DNA of 64,000 nucleotides from JABDMH01 sp965223215 (lineage in GTDB: Bacteria; Bacteroidota; Bacteroidia; Chitinophagales; Saprospiraceae). The stretch covers positions 1,798,001 to 1,862,000 of the forward strand of contig CBDCVZ010000010.1 of NCBI GenBank assembly GCA_965223215.1, in the 5' to 3' direction. This document shows positions 1 to 8,946 of the stretch, one piece after another; the first letter of the stretch is position 1; each line of letters opens with the position of its first letter. Position numbers and translations under genes: made by a program. The notes under the pieces are model-generated. The model made no database searches, was not told where the DNA came from, and was given only the letters and a program-made list of their open reading frames with translations.

Positions 1-1353
1 GTTTACTTCAGATGAATCTGGAACATCATCTAGTTGCACCTGTCTTCTTAAGTAAGCAGGTTCATTTTCCAGATCAATCACTGCCTGCGGATTGTTCAGG
101 CGTTTATTTCTTTCGCGCAAGACTTCTTTCTTTTTGTCGTCACGGTGGCGTGGTCCAGACCCTTTCGACCTCCCGTCCTTACTGTTTTTTAAGTAAGGAT
201 CTCCATGAGATTTCACTTGTTGCGCATAGGTACGATCATCTTTTCTAACATCGAGGTCGTAGCTTTGAGTATATTCTCCTTCTCGGTAACCCGTTTCATA
301 AATGCCCAGCTCACGGGCGGTTTTGCGGTCATCTTCTAGAGAAACTACGATTTTCTCTTTTCGTGGTTCGATCAATTCTTCTACCGATCCTTTGTTTTCA
401 AATCCAGTTGCTATGACGGTTACACAGATTTTCTCACCCAACGTTTCATCAAAACAATTCCCCCAAATCAGATCGGTATCTTGACCGGCCTCATCTTGTA
501 CAAATTCGGTGATCTCGTAAATCTCATCCATAGTCACCTCTTTAGTTCCGGAGCTAATATTGAGTAAGATATGCTTGGCTCCGCGGATATCGTTATCTTC
601 CAGTAAGGGTGAATTCAAGGCTTCATGTACTGCCTTTCTCGCCCTTCCTTCACCTTCGGTTACGGCTGTACCCATGATTGAGACGCCGCTGTCTCGCATC
701 ACTGTGTTTACATCTTCAAAATCTACGTTGACATATCCCGGTACGGTAATGATCTCTGCAATCCCCTTCGCCGCCGTACTTAAGATGTTATCCGCATATC
801 CAAAAGCTTCAGATACGGGTAGATTGCCGTGAATTTCTCGCAGTTTATCGTTTGATACTATAATGAGTGAGTCAACATTTTTCTTGACTTCTTCTAATCC
901 TTCAGCAGCTTGTTCTTTGCGTCGTTTTCCTTCGAACCTGAACGGTACGGTCACGATGGCAACCGTTAGAATATCTAGCTCTTTAGAAGCTTTTGCAATG
1001 ATTGGTGCTGCACCAGTACCCGTGCCACCACCCATTCCAGCAGTGATAAATAGCATTTTAGTTTCCGATTCAATAAACCTTCGCACATCATCGATGGACT
1101 CAATGCAAGCTTGCTTACCCACTTGTGGCAGTGACCCAGCCCCTCGGCCTTCGGTCAGGTGTGGCCCCAGCTGTATCTTAGTGGGAACGGGGCTCAACTC
1201 CATACTTTGATTATCAGTATTGCAAATGGCAAAGTCTACTCCGACGATACCCTGTTTATACATATGTGTAACAGCATTACTGCCACCACCTCCTACACCA
1301 ATCACTTTGATGATAGACCGTTCTTCTTCAGGAATATCAAATTGCATAATCAT
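1..1353 (-). CDS. ftsZ: Cell division GTPase FtsZ, 3' end outside the window
   Basis: Tubulin-like GTPase that polymerises into the cytokinetic ring. Reading the minus strand from ATG at 1353 gives an open frame to base 1 (451 codons, no stop). A second ATG at 1347 is also possible. The glycine-rich nucleotide motif lies near residues 18-25 and the tubulin signature GGGTGTG near 108-114. The last roughly 120 visible residues are charged and low in complexity, the variable linker that precedes the C-terminal FtsA-binding peptide, which is not in the window. It is the last gene of the dcw cluster, 45 bp after ftsA. The identification is certain; only the C-terminus is unseen. Confidence 0.97.
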   Translation of the reverse strand, partial: MIMQFDIPEEERSIIKVIGVGGGGSNAVTHMYKQGIVGVDFAICNTDNQSMELSPVPTKIQLGPHLTEGRGAGSLPQVGKQACIESIDDVRRFIESETKMLFITAGMGGGTGTGAAPIIAKASKELDILTVAIVTVPFRFEGKRRKEQAAEGLEEVKKNVDSLIIVSNDKLREIHGNLPVSEAFGYADNILSTAAKGIAEIITVPGYVNVDFEDVNTVMRDSGVSIMGTAVTEGEGRARKAVHEALNSPLLEDNDIRGAKHILLNISSGTKEVTMDEIYEITEFVQDEAGQDTDLIWGNCFDETLGEKICVTVIATGFENKGSVEELIEPRKEKIVVSLEDDRKTARELGIYETGYREGEYTQSYDLDVRKDDRTYAQQVKSHGDPYLKNSKDGRSKGSGPRHRDDKKKEVLRERNKRLNNPQAVIDLENEPAYLRRQVQLDDVPDSSEVN

Positions 1354-1398
1354 AGGATTTTGAAATAATTTTAGAATTAGGTTATTGATGCTCTTTAA

Positions 1399-2757
1399 TT
1401 AATTTAAGTCTGGGTCGGGTTCTGCCTCAAACCATTCCTTGGTCTTCTGAAATGCTTTCTCCCACCATCCTTGATGATCACTTGTATTGACATTCATTTC
1501 GGTTGGATTGGTATGTGTGGTAGCCTCCGTTGGTTGCTCTACTGGTTCTTCCATATTTTCAGTTGCTAGTTCGATGGCGCATTCATAGTCGCGATTTTCA
1601 AAAGCATGCTTGAGCAATCCAATACTCGTTGCACAGATTGGAGTTGCTATCTCCTCGGGGTATCCGTGAGCCAGGAGATCGACTGGATAACCGACGCGAG
1701 TAGGGATCGCCGTATGGTATTCTGCCAGCATATCTAAGTGTTTCAGCAAAGACCCGCCACCAGTTAAGACAATGCCACCGATTAATTTCTTGTCGTACCC
1801 TGAGCGACGAATTTCCCACAGGACATAATCAAATATTTCCTCCATTCGAGCGCGAATAATTAGCGCCAGGTTCTTCTCTGAAATTTCTTTGGGTTCCCGT
1901 CCCTTTAGGCCTGGAATCGTAATTATTCGATTGTCATACACCTCTTCTTCGAGTGCAGATCCAAATTTAATTTTTAGTTTTTCCGCTTGATGTGGCATGA
2001 TGGTACAACCCTCTTTGATATCGCGGGTCACCACATTACCTCCAAATGGGATCACCGCTGTGTGACGAATGATGCCATCGTAAAAAATGGTTAGATCTGT
2101 CGTACCGCCACCGATATCTACGAGTGCAATACCTGCTTCTTTTTCTTCATTGCTTAAGATGGATTCGGAACTGGCGATCGGCTCCAGTGTCAGATCCGCT
2201 ACTTCCAATCCTACTTTCTCAATGCAGCGCAAAATATTATTGGATGCCGTAATCTGCCCTGTGATGATATGGAAATTTGCTTCCAATCGAATACCCGACA
2301 TTCCGATGGGATCCAAAATACCCTGCTCATTATCCACCGTAAACTCCTGGGGTATGACATGCAGAATTTTATCTCCCGGCGGCAAGACCAACTTGTACAT
2401 GTCACGAATAAGCTTTTCAATGTCTGGCTGCCCAATCTCATCATGCGCATTGTCGCGAGTTAGTATTCCTCGGTGTTGGAGACTTTTAATGTGTTGCCCA
2501 GCTATTCCTACATGTACAATTTTTACTTTTGCATTCAGTTGTTTTTCGACAGCTGAAATGGCTTCCTTTATTGCGTTAACCGTCTTTTCAATATTGGAGA
2601 TCACACCACGCAAAACACCCTCTGACTTGACTTTGCCCATGCCAAGGATCTCTATTTTACCATATTCATTCATCCTTCCGGCGATAGCGCAGACCTTGGT
2701 TGTGCCAATATCTACCGCTATGATAACTTCTTTGGGATCAAATTGATAAGGTCTCAT
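1399..2757 (-). CDS. ftsA: Cell division protein FtsA
   Basis: Actin-like ATPase that tethers FtsZ to the membrane. The 452-residue protein begins with the phosphate-1 motif of the actin fold (AVDIGTTKVCAIAG, near residue 14), and has VDIGGGTTDLTIF near 213 and TGGGSLLKHLD near 328, the phosphate-2 and adenosine motifs. The last 75 residues are polar and end in a stretch containing WWEKAFQKTKEWF, a good candidate for the amphipathic membrane-targeting helix. It lies 24 bp after ftsQ and 45 bp before ftsZ, the usual order. Confidence 0.97.
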   Translation of the reverse strand: MRPYQFDPKEVIIAVDIGTTKVCAIAGRMNEYGKIEILGMGKVKSEGVLRGVISNIEKTVNAIKEAISAVEKQLNAKVKIVHVGIAGQHIKSLQHRGILTRDNAHDEIGQPDIEKLIRDMYKLVLPPGDKILHVIPQEFTVDNEQGILDPIGMSGIRLEANFHIITGQITASNNILRCIEKVGLEVADLTLEPIASSESILSNEEKEAGIALVDIGGGTTDLTIFYDGIIRHTAVIPFGGNVVTRDIKEGCTIMPHQAEKLKIKFGSALEEEVYDNRIITIPGLKGREPKEISEKNLALIIRARMEEIFDYVLWEIRRSGYDKKLIGGIVLTGGGSLLKHLDMLAEYHTAIPTRVGYPVDLLAHGYPEEIATPICATSIGLLKHAFENRDYECAIELATENMEEPVEQPTEATTHTNPTEMNVNTSDHQGWWEKAFQKTKEWFEAEPDPDLN

Positions 2758-2781
2758 TTCACTCTGTTTATTGTTCTGGAA

Positions 2782-3540
2782 TTAGGTTTTTGAGCGCGAT
2801 GTTGTGACTACTTGATCGGCAAACTTTAGATTAATACTCTCCAAATCGTTCCAGCCGGTGACGGGCAATCCTGATTCGAAAAAGCGCTTCATTTTTTCGA
2901 ATTTGCCTTCGATATCTTGTGCATCTCCAAAAATGACATCAAATTTTCCTAGGTTTCCATGGAGAATAATTTCTTGGTTATTCGATACATAAATACCCTC
3001 AAGCCAAGCTGTTAAAATTTCGTCTTCCCGGATCGTTTTGATAATATGAAATGCATCCTGTAAACTACCATTGGTTGAATCAATATGCTCTTCGAAAGCA
3101 CTAACGGCACCTGAAACGATCGGCACCCGGGCCGTGAAATGCTTAGAGAGAGGGAGTTGCACTCCTTCGCAATCCAAGTAGTAATTATTACCGGTTAAAT
3201 CCATTACTCGAAGAATGGGTGTACGCTGACTGATATCGATATGAAGACGCTCTTGAGCATCGACATAAGCATCCGCTTGGACGATAAATGCTTCTTCCTG
3301 TAAAATCTGCTCAACATCCATTAGGTCAATCCGTTCTACCTCGACTCCGACTAGGTCCAATTCATAGGTTGCGATAATTTTCTCTTTGATTTCTTCGAGC
3401 GTAATTAAATCATTGCCATCCGTGAGGTGATCTAATGAGTAAATCACTTCCTTGATGGTTTTAACTTCTGTATATGAGACAGCTGCAGCAGTAAGTACGA
3501 GAAAACCAATGGCCAGGGTCACCCAACCAGTAATTTTCAT
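2782..3540 (-). CDS. ftsQ: Cell division protein FtsQ
   Basis: Bitopic divisome protein linking early and late division proteins. The 252 residues comprise a short cytoplasmic start, one transmembrane helix (about residues 5-23), then a POTRA-like and beta domain (DVEQILQEEAFIVQADAYVDAQERLHIDISQRTP split over residues 74-108 reads as the POTRA to beta transition). The sequence is divergent, as usual for FtsQ in this phylum, and the call rests partly on its place between murG and ftsA. Only 30 bp separate it from murG; the murC gene usually found at this point is absent. Confidence 0.9.
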   Translation of the reverse strand: MKITGWVTLAIGFLVLTAAAVSYTEVKTIKEVIYSLDHLTDGNDLITLEEIKEKIIATYELDLVGVEVERIDLMDVEQILQEEAFIVQADAYVDAQERLHIDISQRTPILRVMDLTGNNYYLDCEGVQLPLSKHFTARVPIVSGAVSAFEEHIDSTNGSLQDAFHIIKTIREDEILTAWLEGIYVSNNQEIILHGNLGKFDVIFGDAQDIEGKFEKMKRFFESGLPVTGWNDLESINLKFADQVVTTSRSKT

Positions 3541-3570
3541 GCTCCGTACAAATTCACCTTTTGCTTCATC

Positions 3571-4677
3571 TCAGTTATTGGCTATTGCTAAAACTTCCTT
3601 TACAATTTTATCAGTTGCTTGGGGTTCTGCCATCTTCTTGGCTTCGTGACCCAATTGCTTCATTCTAACTTCATCATGGATTAATTGTAATGCTTGCTCC
3701 AACAATTTTTCTGAGGCTTCCCGATCAGCAATAATCACCGCCGCGTTTCTTTGAGCTAGTGATTGTGCATTGATCGTTTGATGATCTTCAGCCACATTAG
3801 GCGATGGCACCAGAATGGCTGGCTTTCCCAGTAGACACAACTCTGATATGGTCAGCGCTCCTGCACGACAGATAATTAAGTCTGCAGCGCAATAGGCCAA
3901 ATCCATACGATCAATAAAGACGTTGGCAGTCACTTGATCTAATTTTGCGGTCTCGCTTTGCAGATAAGTTGATTCGTAAATTTTTCCAATCTGCCAAATC
4001 CACTGCACATCCTTAGCGTCACTAATTTTCGCAAAGCCTTTGTCCATCACCTGATTGAAAGTACGCGCACCGAGGCTACCACCTATGATTAAAATTGTTT
4101 TGCATTTTTCCCTTAAACCGAAGTGAGTTCTGGCTAGCGATTTATCTTGACCACTTTGTAGATCACCTCGGACCGGATTTCCGGTCAGGACAATTTTTTC
4201 TTTATCAAAATATTTGTCCATGCCTTGGTAGGCCACGCAAACCTTTCGCACCAATTTAGACAACCACTTGTTAGTGAGACCAGGGTAAGAGTTTTGTTCT
4301 TGTACCAGGGTGGGTATGCCCATTTTAGCGGCTACATACAGGGTAGGTCCGCTCGCAAACCCACCGACACCGATGACCACTTGGGGTCCAAAACTCCTTA
4401 AAATTCGGTATGCGGCCACCAGACTACTCACCAATTTAATGGGAAACATTACATTCTTCCATGTCAAAGATCTTTGCAGGCCGCTGATCCAGAGGCCCTT
4501 TATTTGATACCCCGCAAGAGGCACTTTTTCCATTTCAATTTTTCCTTTCGCCCCAACAAAGAGAATTTCCACCTTTGGAAATTTTGCTCTGATGGCATTT
4601 GCGATGGCGATCGCTGGAAAAACATGTCCGCCAGATCCGCCACCACTAATCACGACCCGGCGCAGCGCATTTGCCAT
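3571..4677 (-). CDS. murG: UDP-GlcNAc:lipid I N-acetylglucosaminyltransferase MurG
   Basis: Transfers GlcNAc from UDP-GlcNAc to lipid I, giving lipid II at the inner membrane face. The 368-residue GT28 protein shows the N-terminal glycine loop SGGGSGGHVFPAIAIA (residues 11-26), the second loop GVGGFASGPTLYVA near 103 and the C-terminal donor-binding segment IIGGSLGARTFNQ near 196. The start ATG overlaps the ftsW stop by one base (TAATG), implying translational coupling. ftsQ follows after 30 bp. Confidence 0.97.
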   Translation of the reverse strand: MANALRRVVISGGGSGGHVFPAIAIANAIRAKFPKVEILFVGAKGKIEMEKVPLAGYQIKGLWISGLQRSLTWKNVMFPIKLVSSLVAAYRILRSFGPQVVIGVGGFASGPTLYVAAKMGIPTLVQEQNSYPGLTNKWLSKLVRKVCVAYQGMDKYFDKEKIVLTGNPVRGDLQSGQDKSLARTHFGLREKCKTILIIGGSLGARTFNQVMDKGFAKISDAKDVQWIWQIGKIYESTYLQSETAKLDQVTANVFIDRMDLAYCAADLIICRAGALTISELCLLGKPAILVPSPNVAEDHQTINAQSLAQRNAAVIIADREASEKLLEQALQLIHDEVRMKQLGHEAKKMAEPQATDKIVKEVLAIANN

Positions 4678-5852
4678 TATTTTGCAACCATGGCTAATTG
4701 TGTATTTTCATTCATTCGCTCAATGTACTTGCTAACACTCAAAATAATTCCGAATGAAATACATGTGAAAATGATCGACGTACCACCCATACTTACCATG
4801 GGTAGGGTCAAACCGGTCACCGGTACAAGATGTACACTGACCGCAATATTTGCATACGCCTGAAGCACTAGACTCAGACATAAACCAATCGATAATATAG
4901 CTCCGAAGGTTTTAGGACTTCTCGTGACCAACCGAATGCATCTTACCGTCAAAAAGAAATAGAGCGCAATGATGGTAAAACCACCGAGCACGCCATATTC
5001 CTCGCAGATTATGGCGTAAATAAAATCAGCATACGGATAGGGAAGGTAATTATCCTGAGTACTCTGACCTGGTCCTACTCCAAACCAACCGCCTTCCGCA
5101 ATTGCAATTTTTGCCTGCTGAATTTGGTAACCGCCCTCCGGATCATTAACAAATGAATTGATACGTGACATCCAGGTATCAACTCGAATAAATTCTGGAA
5201 ATAAATAACCCAAGGCAATCAATCCTGCCATGACCATCAAGCCCAGCACACATAACATGGTGATGTATTTCAAGTGCACCCGTCCAATGAACATCATGGT
5301 CAGGCAGGTCACAAATAGAATAATTGCACTAGAGAGGTCAGCAGGAGCGATTAATGCACAAACGATCAAAACAGGAACGATGATGGGTACAAATGCACTG
5401 CTAAAATCTTTGATATAGTCTTGCTTGAAGGCAATGGACCTTGCCACATAAATAATCAGGGCAATCTTAGCAAAATCAGAAGGCTGAATCGTAATCCCTA
5501 AGCCCGGAACTGAAAGCCAGCGGCGAGCTTCATTAACTTCTGGTGCAAAAAATAGGGTGAAGGCCAGCAATGGAATAGCTATGGAAAGCAAGATCGGTGC
5601 AATGATAGAATAGCGCATGTAGTACATTAAGTGACATATGTAACAACATGCAAGACCAGCCATCAAGATGATAAAATGCTTGACCACATAGTACTCTGTA
5701 TTGCCCCCCCGTTCCTTATAGGCCAGCGTTTCTGTTGAACTGTAAATGGCCATGAGAGAAAAAGCAGCCAAGAGGGTGATAATCAGCCAAATGGCTAGAT
5801 CACCTTTCAGCTCGTTGTACAGCTTACTCTTCAAGGAAATCAATTGGCTCAT
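4677..5852 (-). CDS. ftsW: Septal peptidoglycan glycosyltransferase FtsW
   Basis: SEDS-family lipid II polymerase of the divisome, partner of FtsI. About ten hydrophobic helices are visible, with the SEDS signature near the C-terminus (PVTGLTLPMVSMGGTS). The frame is open to an ATG at 5948 and there is another at 5894, but the upstream residues are a run of Arg/Lys-rich sequence unlike the family. The ATG at 5852 (MSQLISLKSK) places the start shortly before the first helix, as in relatives, so I chose it; the N-terminus is uncertain. The gene usually found between mraY and ftsW, murD, is missing. Confidence 0.93.
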   Translation of the reverse strand: MSQLISLKSKLYNELKGDLAIWLIITLLAAFSLMAIYSSTETLAYKERGGNTEYYVVKHFIILMAGLACCYICHLMYYMRYSIIAPILLSIAIPLLAFTLFFAPEVNEARRWLSVPGLGITIQPSDFAKIALIIYVARSIAFKQDYIKDFSSAFVPIIVPVLIVCALIAPADLSSAIILFVTCLTMMFIGRVHLKYITMLCVLGLMVMAGLIALGYLFPEFIRVDTWMSRINSFVNDPEGGYQIQQAKIAIAEGGWFGVGPGQSTQDNYLPYPYADFIYAIICEEYGVLGGFTIIALYFFLTVRCIRLVTRSPKTFGAILSIGLCLSLVLQAYANIAVSVHLVPVTGLTLPMVSMGGTSIIFTCISFGIILSVSKYIERMNENTQLAMVAK

Positions 5853-5948
5853 CTTTCTTTTGAGTCGGTTCTTTTTACGTCTTTGGTTCGCCATGATGGG
5901 TTGGGAATGGAAGCCCAGGCCTCCATTCCGCCCTTTTTTCCTCGTCAA

Positions 5949-6123
5949 TCTCTCACTTCAAATCCCATCCTTAGTCGAAAAGCCCGTGTTAATAGGACTA
6001 AAAAATGTAGTTTTCTCTTACTAAAGCTCTTATTTATTACTATCTACAAATATATGTATTTTCTTCAATAATAATAAATTACAGATGTAATTTATAAATA
6101 ATATATAGTATTTAGTATAGGTA
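5949..6123. other. AT-rich spacer between mraY and ftsW, at the usual murD position
   Basis: This AT-rich stretch holds no plausible gene. It contains a perfect 9-bp inverted repeat with a 4-base loop (ATAAATTAC at 6074-6082, GTAATTTAT at 6087-6095) and a TATATTTG box on the minus strand. In related dcw clusters murD occupies this interval. Whether the spacer is a deletion scar or a regulatory region cannot be told from the sequence. Confidence 0.5.
6047..6054 (-). promoter_or_regulatory. Possible -7 box for an internal dcw promoter (ftsW onwards)
   Basis: The minus strand reads TATATTTG, a perfect match to the Bacteroidota -7 consensus TAnnTTTG. I see no TTTG at the usual 17-20 base distance upstream. 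If used, it would drive ftsW-murG-ftsQ-ftsA-ftsZ with a leader of roughly 100 to 190 bases depending on the ftsW start. In AT-rich DNA such a match can be chance. Confidence 0.3.
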
Positions 6124-7380
6124 TTACCTGATTTTTAAGGTGATTATGGTAAAAACTGCCAAAAGAACTCCTACGATCAGAAATCTCGTGACAATCTTGG
6201 ACTCATGCATGCCCATCTTCTGATAATGGTGATGTAAGGGAGCCATTCTAAAAATGCGTCTGCCGGTCCCATATTTTCTTCGGGAATACTTGAAGTAGCC
6301 AACTTGCAGTACCACAGAGAGGTTTTCGATCAAGAAGATTCCACAGAGAATAGGAATTAGCAATTCCTTACGCAGTACAATGGCCAAGGTGGCAATGATC
6401 CCACCGATGGTTAGACTCCCAGTATCCCCCATAAAAACTTTGGCCGGGTATGCATTATACCAAAGGAAGCCGATGCAAGCTCCTATAAAACAGGCTGAAA
6501 AAACAACCAGCTCACTGGTATTTGGCAAATAGAGGATATTCAGGTAGTCGGCAAATAATGCATGGCTCGACACATAAGCTAAGATCCCGAGTGTACCACC
6601 TACGATGGCTGAAACACCCGTAGCCAAACCATCAATCCCATCCGTCAGGTTTGAGCCGTTAGAAACACTGGTAACAATCAAAATGACTATAATCAGAAAA
6701 AGCAGCCATACCCATTTGTCGGCCGCGGACCCCAAAAAAGAAATGAAAAACTTATAGTCCAGGTTATTGCCCTTCACAAATGGGATATTTGTGGTCGTGG
6801 TTTTGACATAAGCCATTTCCCTACTGTTGGTCAAGCCATCATCCCTGGCAGGGATGGTTTCAATGATTTCATATCCTTTTTCAGCAGCGTGTTCGGCATC
6901 AACGCGGACCACAACGTCGGGGTGCATTAACATCACCAAACCCACAATGACCCCTAGCCCAATCTGGCCGAAAATCTTAAATTTCCCTCGCAGACCCTGT
7001 TTATTTTTCCGAAATACTTTGATGTAATCATCTGCAAAGCCGATGGTTGCCATCCACAATGTCACAACAATCATCAACAAAATGTAAATGTTATCAAGAC
7101 GCGCTAACAGCAAGCAAGGAATGAGTGTTGCCATGATAATAATTACCCCACCCATCGTGGGGGTACCTTGCTTTTCGATTTGCCCTGTTAATCCCAGGTC
7201 TCTTACAGTCTCTCCTACCTGCTTTTTTTGTAAGAGCGTGATTATTTTTCCACCCCACAATATCGAAATGACTAAAGATAGAATGATGGCCACACCGGCA
7301 CGAAAGGAAATGTATTGGAAAAGGGATGCTCCGGGAAAATCATGAGCCTCTTGTAAGTAATTAAATAGGTGGTACAGCAT
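6124..7380 (-). CDS. mraY: Phospho-MurNAc-pentapeptide transferase MraY
   Basis: Transfers phospho-MurNAc-pentapeptide to undecaprenyl phosphate, giving lipid I. The 418-residue polytopic protein has the family aspartates in GFADDYIKV (near residue 113), the NLTDGIDGLA motif (near 244), the MGDTGSL motif (near 316) and the histidine-rich loop MAPLHHHYQ near 380. It is longer than the roughly 360 residues of E. coli MraY because of a periplasmic insertion near 160-210, common in this phylum. It follows murE after a 105-bp spacer with a dyad. Confidence 0.97.
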   Translation of the reverse strand: MLYHLFNYLQEAHDFPGASLFQYISFRAGVAIILSLVISILWGGKIITLLQKKQVGETVRDLGLTGQIEKQGTPTMGGVIIIMATLIPCLLLARLDNIYILLMIVVTLWMATIGFADDYIKVFRKNKQGLRGKFKIFGQIGLGVIVGLVMLMHPDVVVRVDAEHAAEKGYEIIETIPARDDGLTNSREMAYVKTTTTNIPFVKGNNLDYKFFISFLGSAADKWVWLLFLIIVILIVTSVSNGSNLTDGIDGLATGVSAIVGGTLGILAYVSSHALFADYLNILYLPNTSELVVFSACFIGACIGFLWYNAYPAKVFMGDTGSLTIGGIIATLAIVLRKELLIPILCGIFLIENLSVVLQVGYFKYSRRKYGTGRRIFRMAPLHHHYQKMGMHESKIVTRFLIVGVLLAVFTIITLKIR

Positions 7381-7411
7381 TAATTCATTATTAGCATCTC
7401 GAAAGAGGTGC

Positions 7412-7436
7412 TGCAGCAGAATTTAAATCTGCTGCA
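7412..7436. repeat. Perfect 9-bp inverted repeat between murE and mraY
   Basis: TGCAGCAGA at 7412-7420 and TCTGCTGCA at 7428-7436 flank a 7-base loop. No T-run follows on the minus strand, so it is not a typical intrinsic terminator. It sits alone in the murE-mraY gap and could be an RNA-processing hairpin or an operator. Confidence 0.5.
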
Positions 7437-7485
7437 ACACACAAAACCAACCTGAGAATGAACGTGTATCTTAAATCTTTCATGA

Positions 7486-8940
7486 TTAGTTGAGACATGC
7501 TTGCACTAATTCCCGATCATCGAAAGGGAGTTTTTTACCGCTTATTTCCTGATAGGTCTCATGACCTTTACCTGCGATTAGAATAATTGATTGCTGCTGA
7601 CCCAACATACAAGCAGTTTTGATGGCTTCCGCCCGATTTGTGATGGACAAGACCTGCTTTGCCTTGTCGGCTGGCACCCCTTCTTCCATTTCGCGGATGA
7701 TGGCTTCGGGTTCTTCATCGCGTGGATTATCGGAAGTCAATACCACCCGATTGCTATAGCGGCAGGCAATGGCTGCCATTTTAGGTCTTTTGCTTGCATC
7801 TCGATTGCCGCCACATCCCACTACCGTAATCACCTGATCATCTGGCCATTTAATTTCGACGATGGTCTCCAAAACTTTCTGCAGTGCATCAGGTGTATGG
7901 GCATAGTCCACCAGGGCCGTCACCTTATTTGCCACATTCTGAAAAACTTCGAATCTACCCGGAGGTGCTTTCAGTGCACTCATGGCTTGCAGGATCTCCA
8001 TATGATCTTGATCGAGTATGCGCGCTGCTCCATATACGGCAAGCAGATTCTGTGCATTAAACAATCCAACTAATTGGGTAAATACTTCGGTCTGGTTTAA
8101 TTGCAGTTGGAGCCCCGTGCGTTCATTGGCAATGACTTTGCCCTTAAAATCTGCTGGGTGTTGGAGCGCATAGGTAAACTTGCCAGCCTTGCTGTTTTGG
8201 AGCATGACTTGCCCATTGCGATCGTCAATATTAACCAGCGCGTATGATGAAGCATCCAGTGTATCGAAGAAGGATTTTTTCACCCGAAGATATTCGGCGA
8301 AAGTCCCATGGTAATCTAAGTGATCGTGCGTGAGATTCGAAAAAATTCCTAAGTTGAATTTTGCCCCGGTCACTCGATGTTGATCGAGCGCATGAGAACT
8401 TACTTCCATAAAGACATAGACACATCCATGCTCGACCATTTCTGACAATTGCCGGTAAAACTGTATGGGATCGGGTGTCGTTAAAGAAGCGGGCAATATC
8501 ACCGATGCAATTCTAATCCCGATCGTCGAAATCAGACCGCATTTGTAGCCAAGATTGCTAAACAATTGATATAATAAAAACGAAATGCTGGTTTTTCCAT
8601 TGGTACCGGTGGTGCCGACCAAAATGCACTTCTCATCGGGATGGTCATAGAAATTCTGTGCGACCAGTGCTGTGGCAAGCCTGGTATCTTCAGTTCGAAT
8701 CACGGTAACCTCAGGGTGCACTTCCACATCTTGCGACACCAAAATCGCTCTAACACCCTTGCTAAGTACCTCATTAATGTATTGGTGGCCGTCCGTCTGA
8801 GTTCCTTGAATGGCCATAAAAAGGTAGCCAGGGGATACTTTCCTTGAATCAACCGTAATCCCGGAAATCGACATCTCTATGTCACCCTGCACGATTTCAG
8901 ATGCAATTCCTGTTAATATCTCACCGAGTTTTTTTGTCAT
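7486..8940 (-). CDS. murE: UDP-MurNAc-L-Ala-D-Glu ligase MurE (probably meso-diaminopimelate adding)
   Basis: Mur ligase adding the third residue of the stem peptide in the cytoplasm. The 484-residue protein has the ATP loop GTTGTNGKTSISFLL (near residue 108), the central ligase motif with HDHLDYHGTFAEY near 209, and the C-terminal domain with TSDNPRDEEPEAI near 404. The sequence DNPR in that last motif is the meso-diaminopimelate-recognition signature, so meso-DAP is the expected substrate; a dapF start at the right window edge fits this. It lies 6 bp after ftsI. Confidence 0.96.
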   Translation of the reverse strand: MTKKLGEILTGIASEIVQGDIEMSISGITVDSRKVSPGYLFMAIQGTQTDGHQYINEVLSKGVRAILVSQDVEVHPEVTVIRTEDTRLATALVAQNFYDHPDEKCILVGTTGTNGKTSISFLLYQLFSNLGYKCGLISTIGIRIASVILPASLTTPDPIQFYRQLSEMVEHGCVYVFMEVSSHALDQHRVTGAKFNLGIFSNLTHDHLDYHGTFAEYLRVKKSFFDTLDASSYALVNIDDRNGQVMLQNSKAGKFTYALQHPADFKGKVIANERTGLQLQLNQTEVFTQLVGLFNAQNLLAVYGAARILDQDHMEILQAMSALKAPPGRFEVFQNVANKVTALVDYAHTPDALQKVLETIVEIKWPDDQVITVVGCGGNRDASKRPKMAAIACRYSNRVVLTSDNPRDEEPEAIIREMEEGVPADKAKQVLSITNRAEAIKTACMLGQQQSIILIAGKGHETYQEISGKKLPFDDRELVQACLN

Positions 8941-8946
8941 TTAGAT

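Noticed and set aside
2087..2746. 219-residue plus-strand frame opposite ftsA
   Set aside because: Shadow of a conserved gene; composition rich in Ser, Ile and Pro with no recognisable motif.
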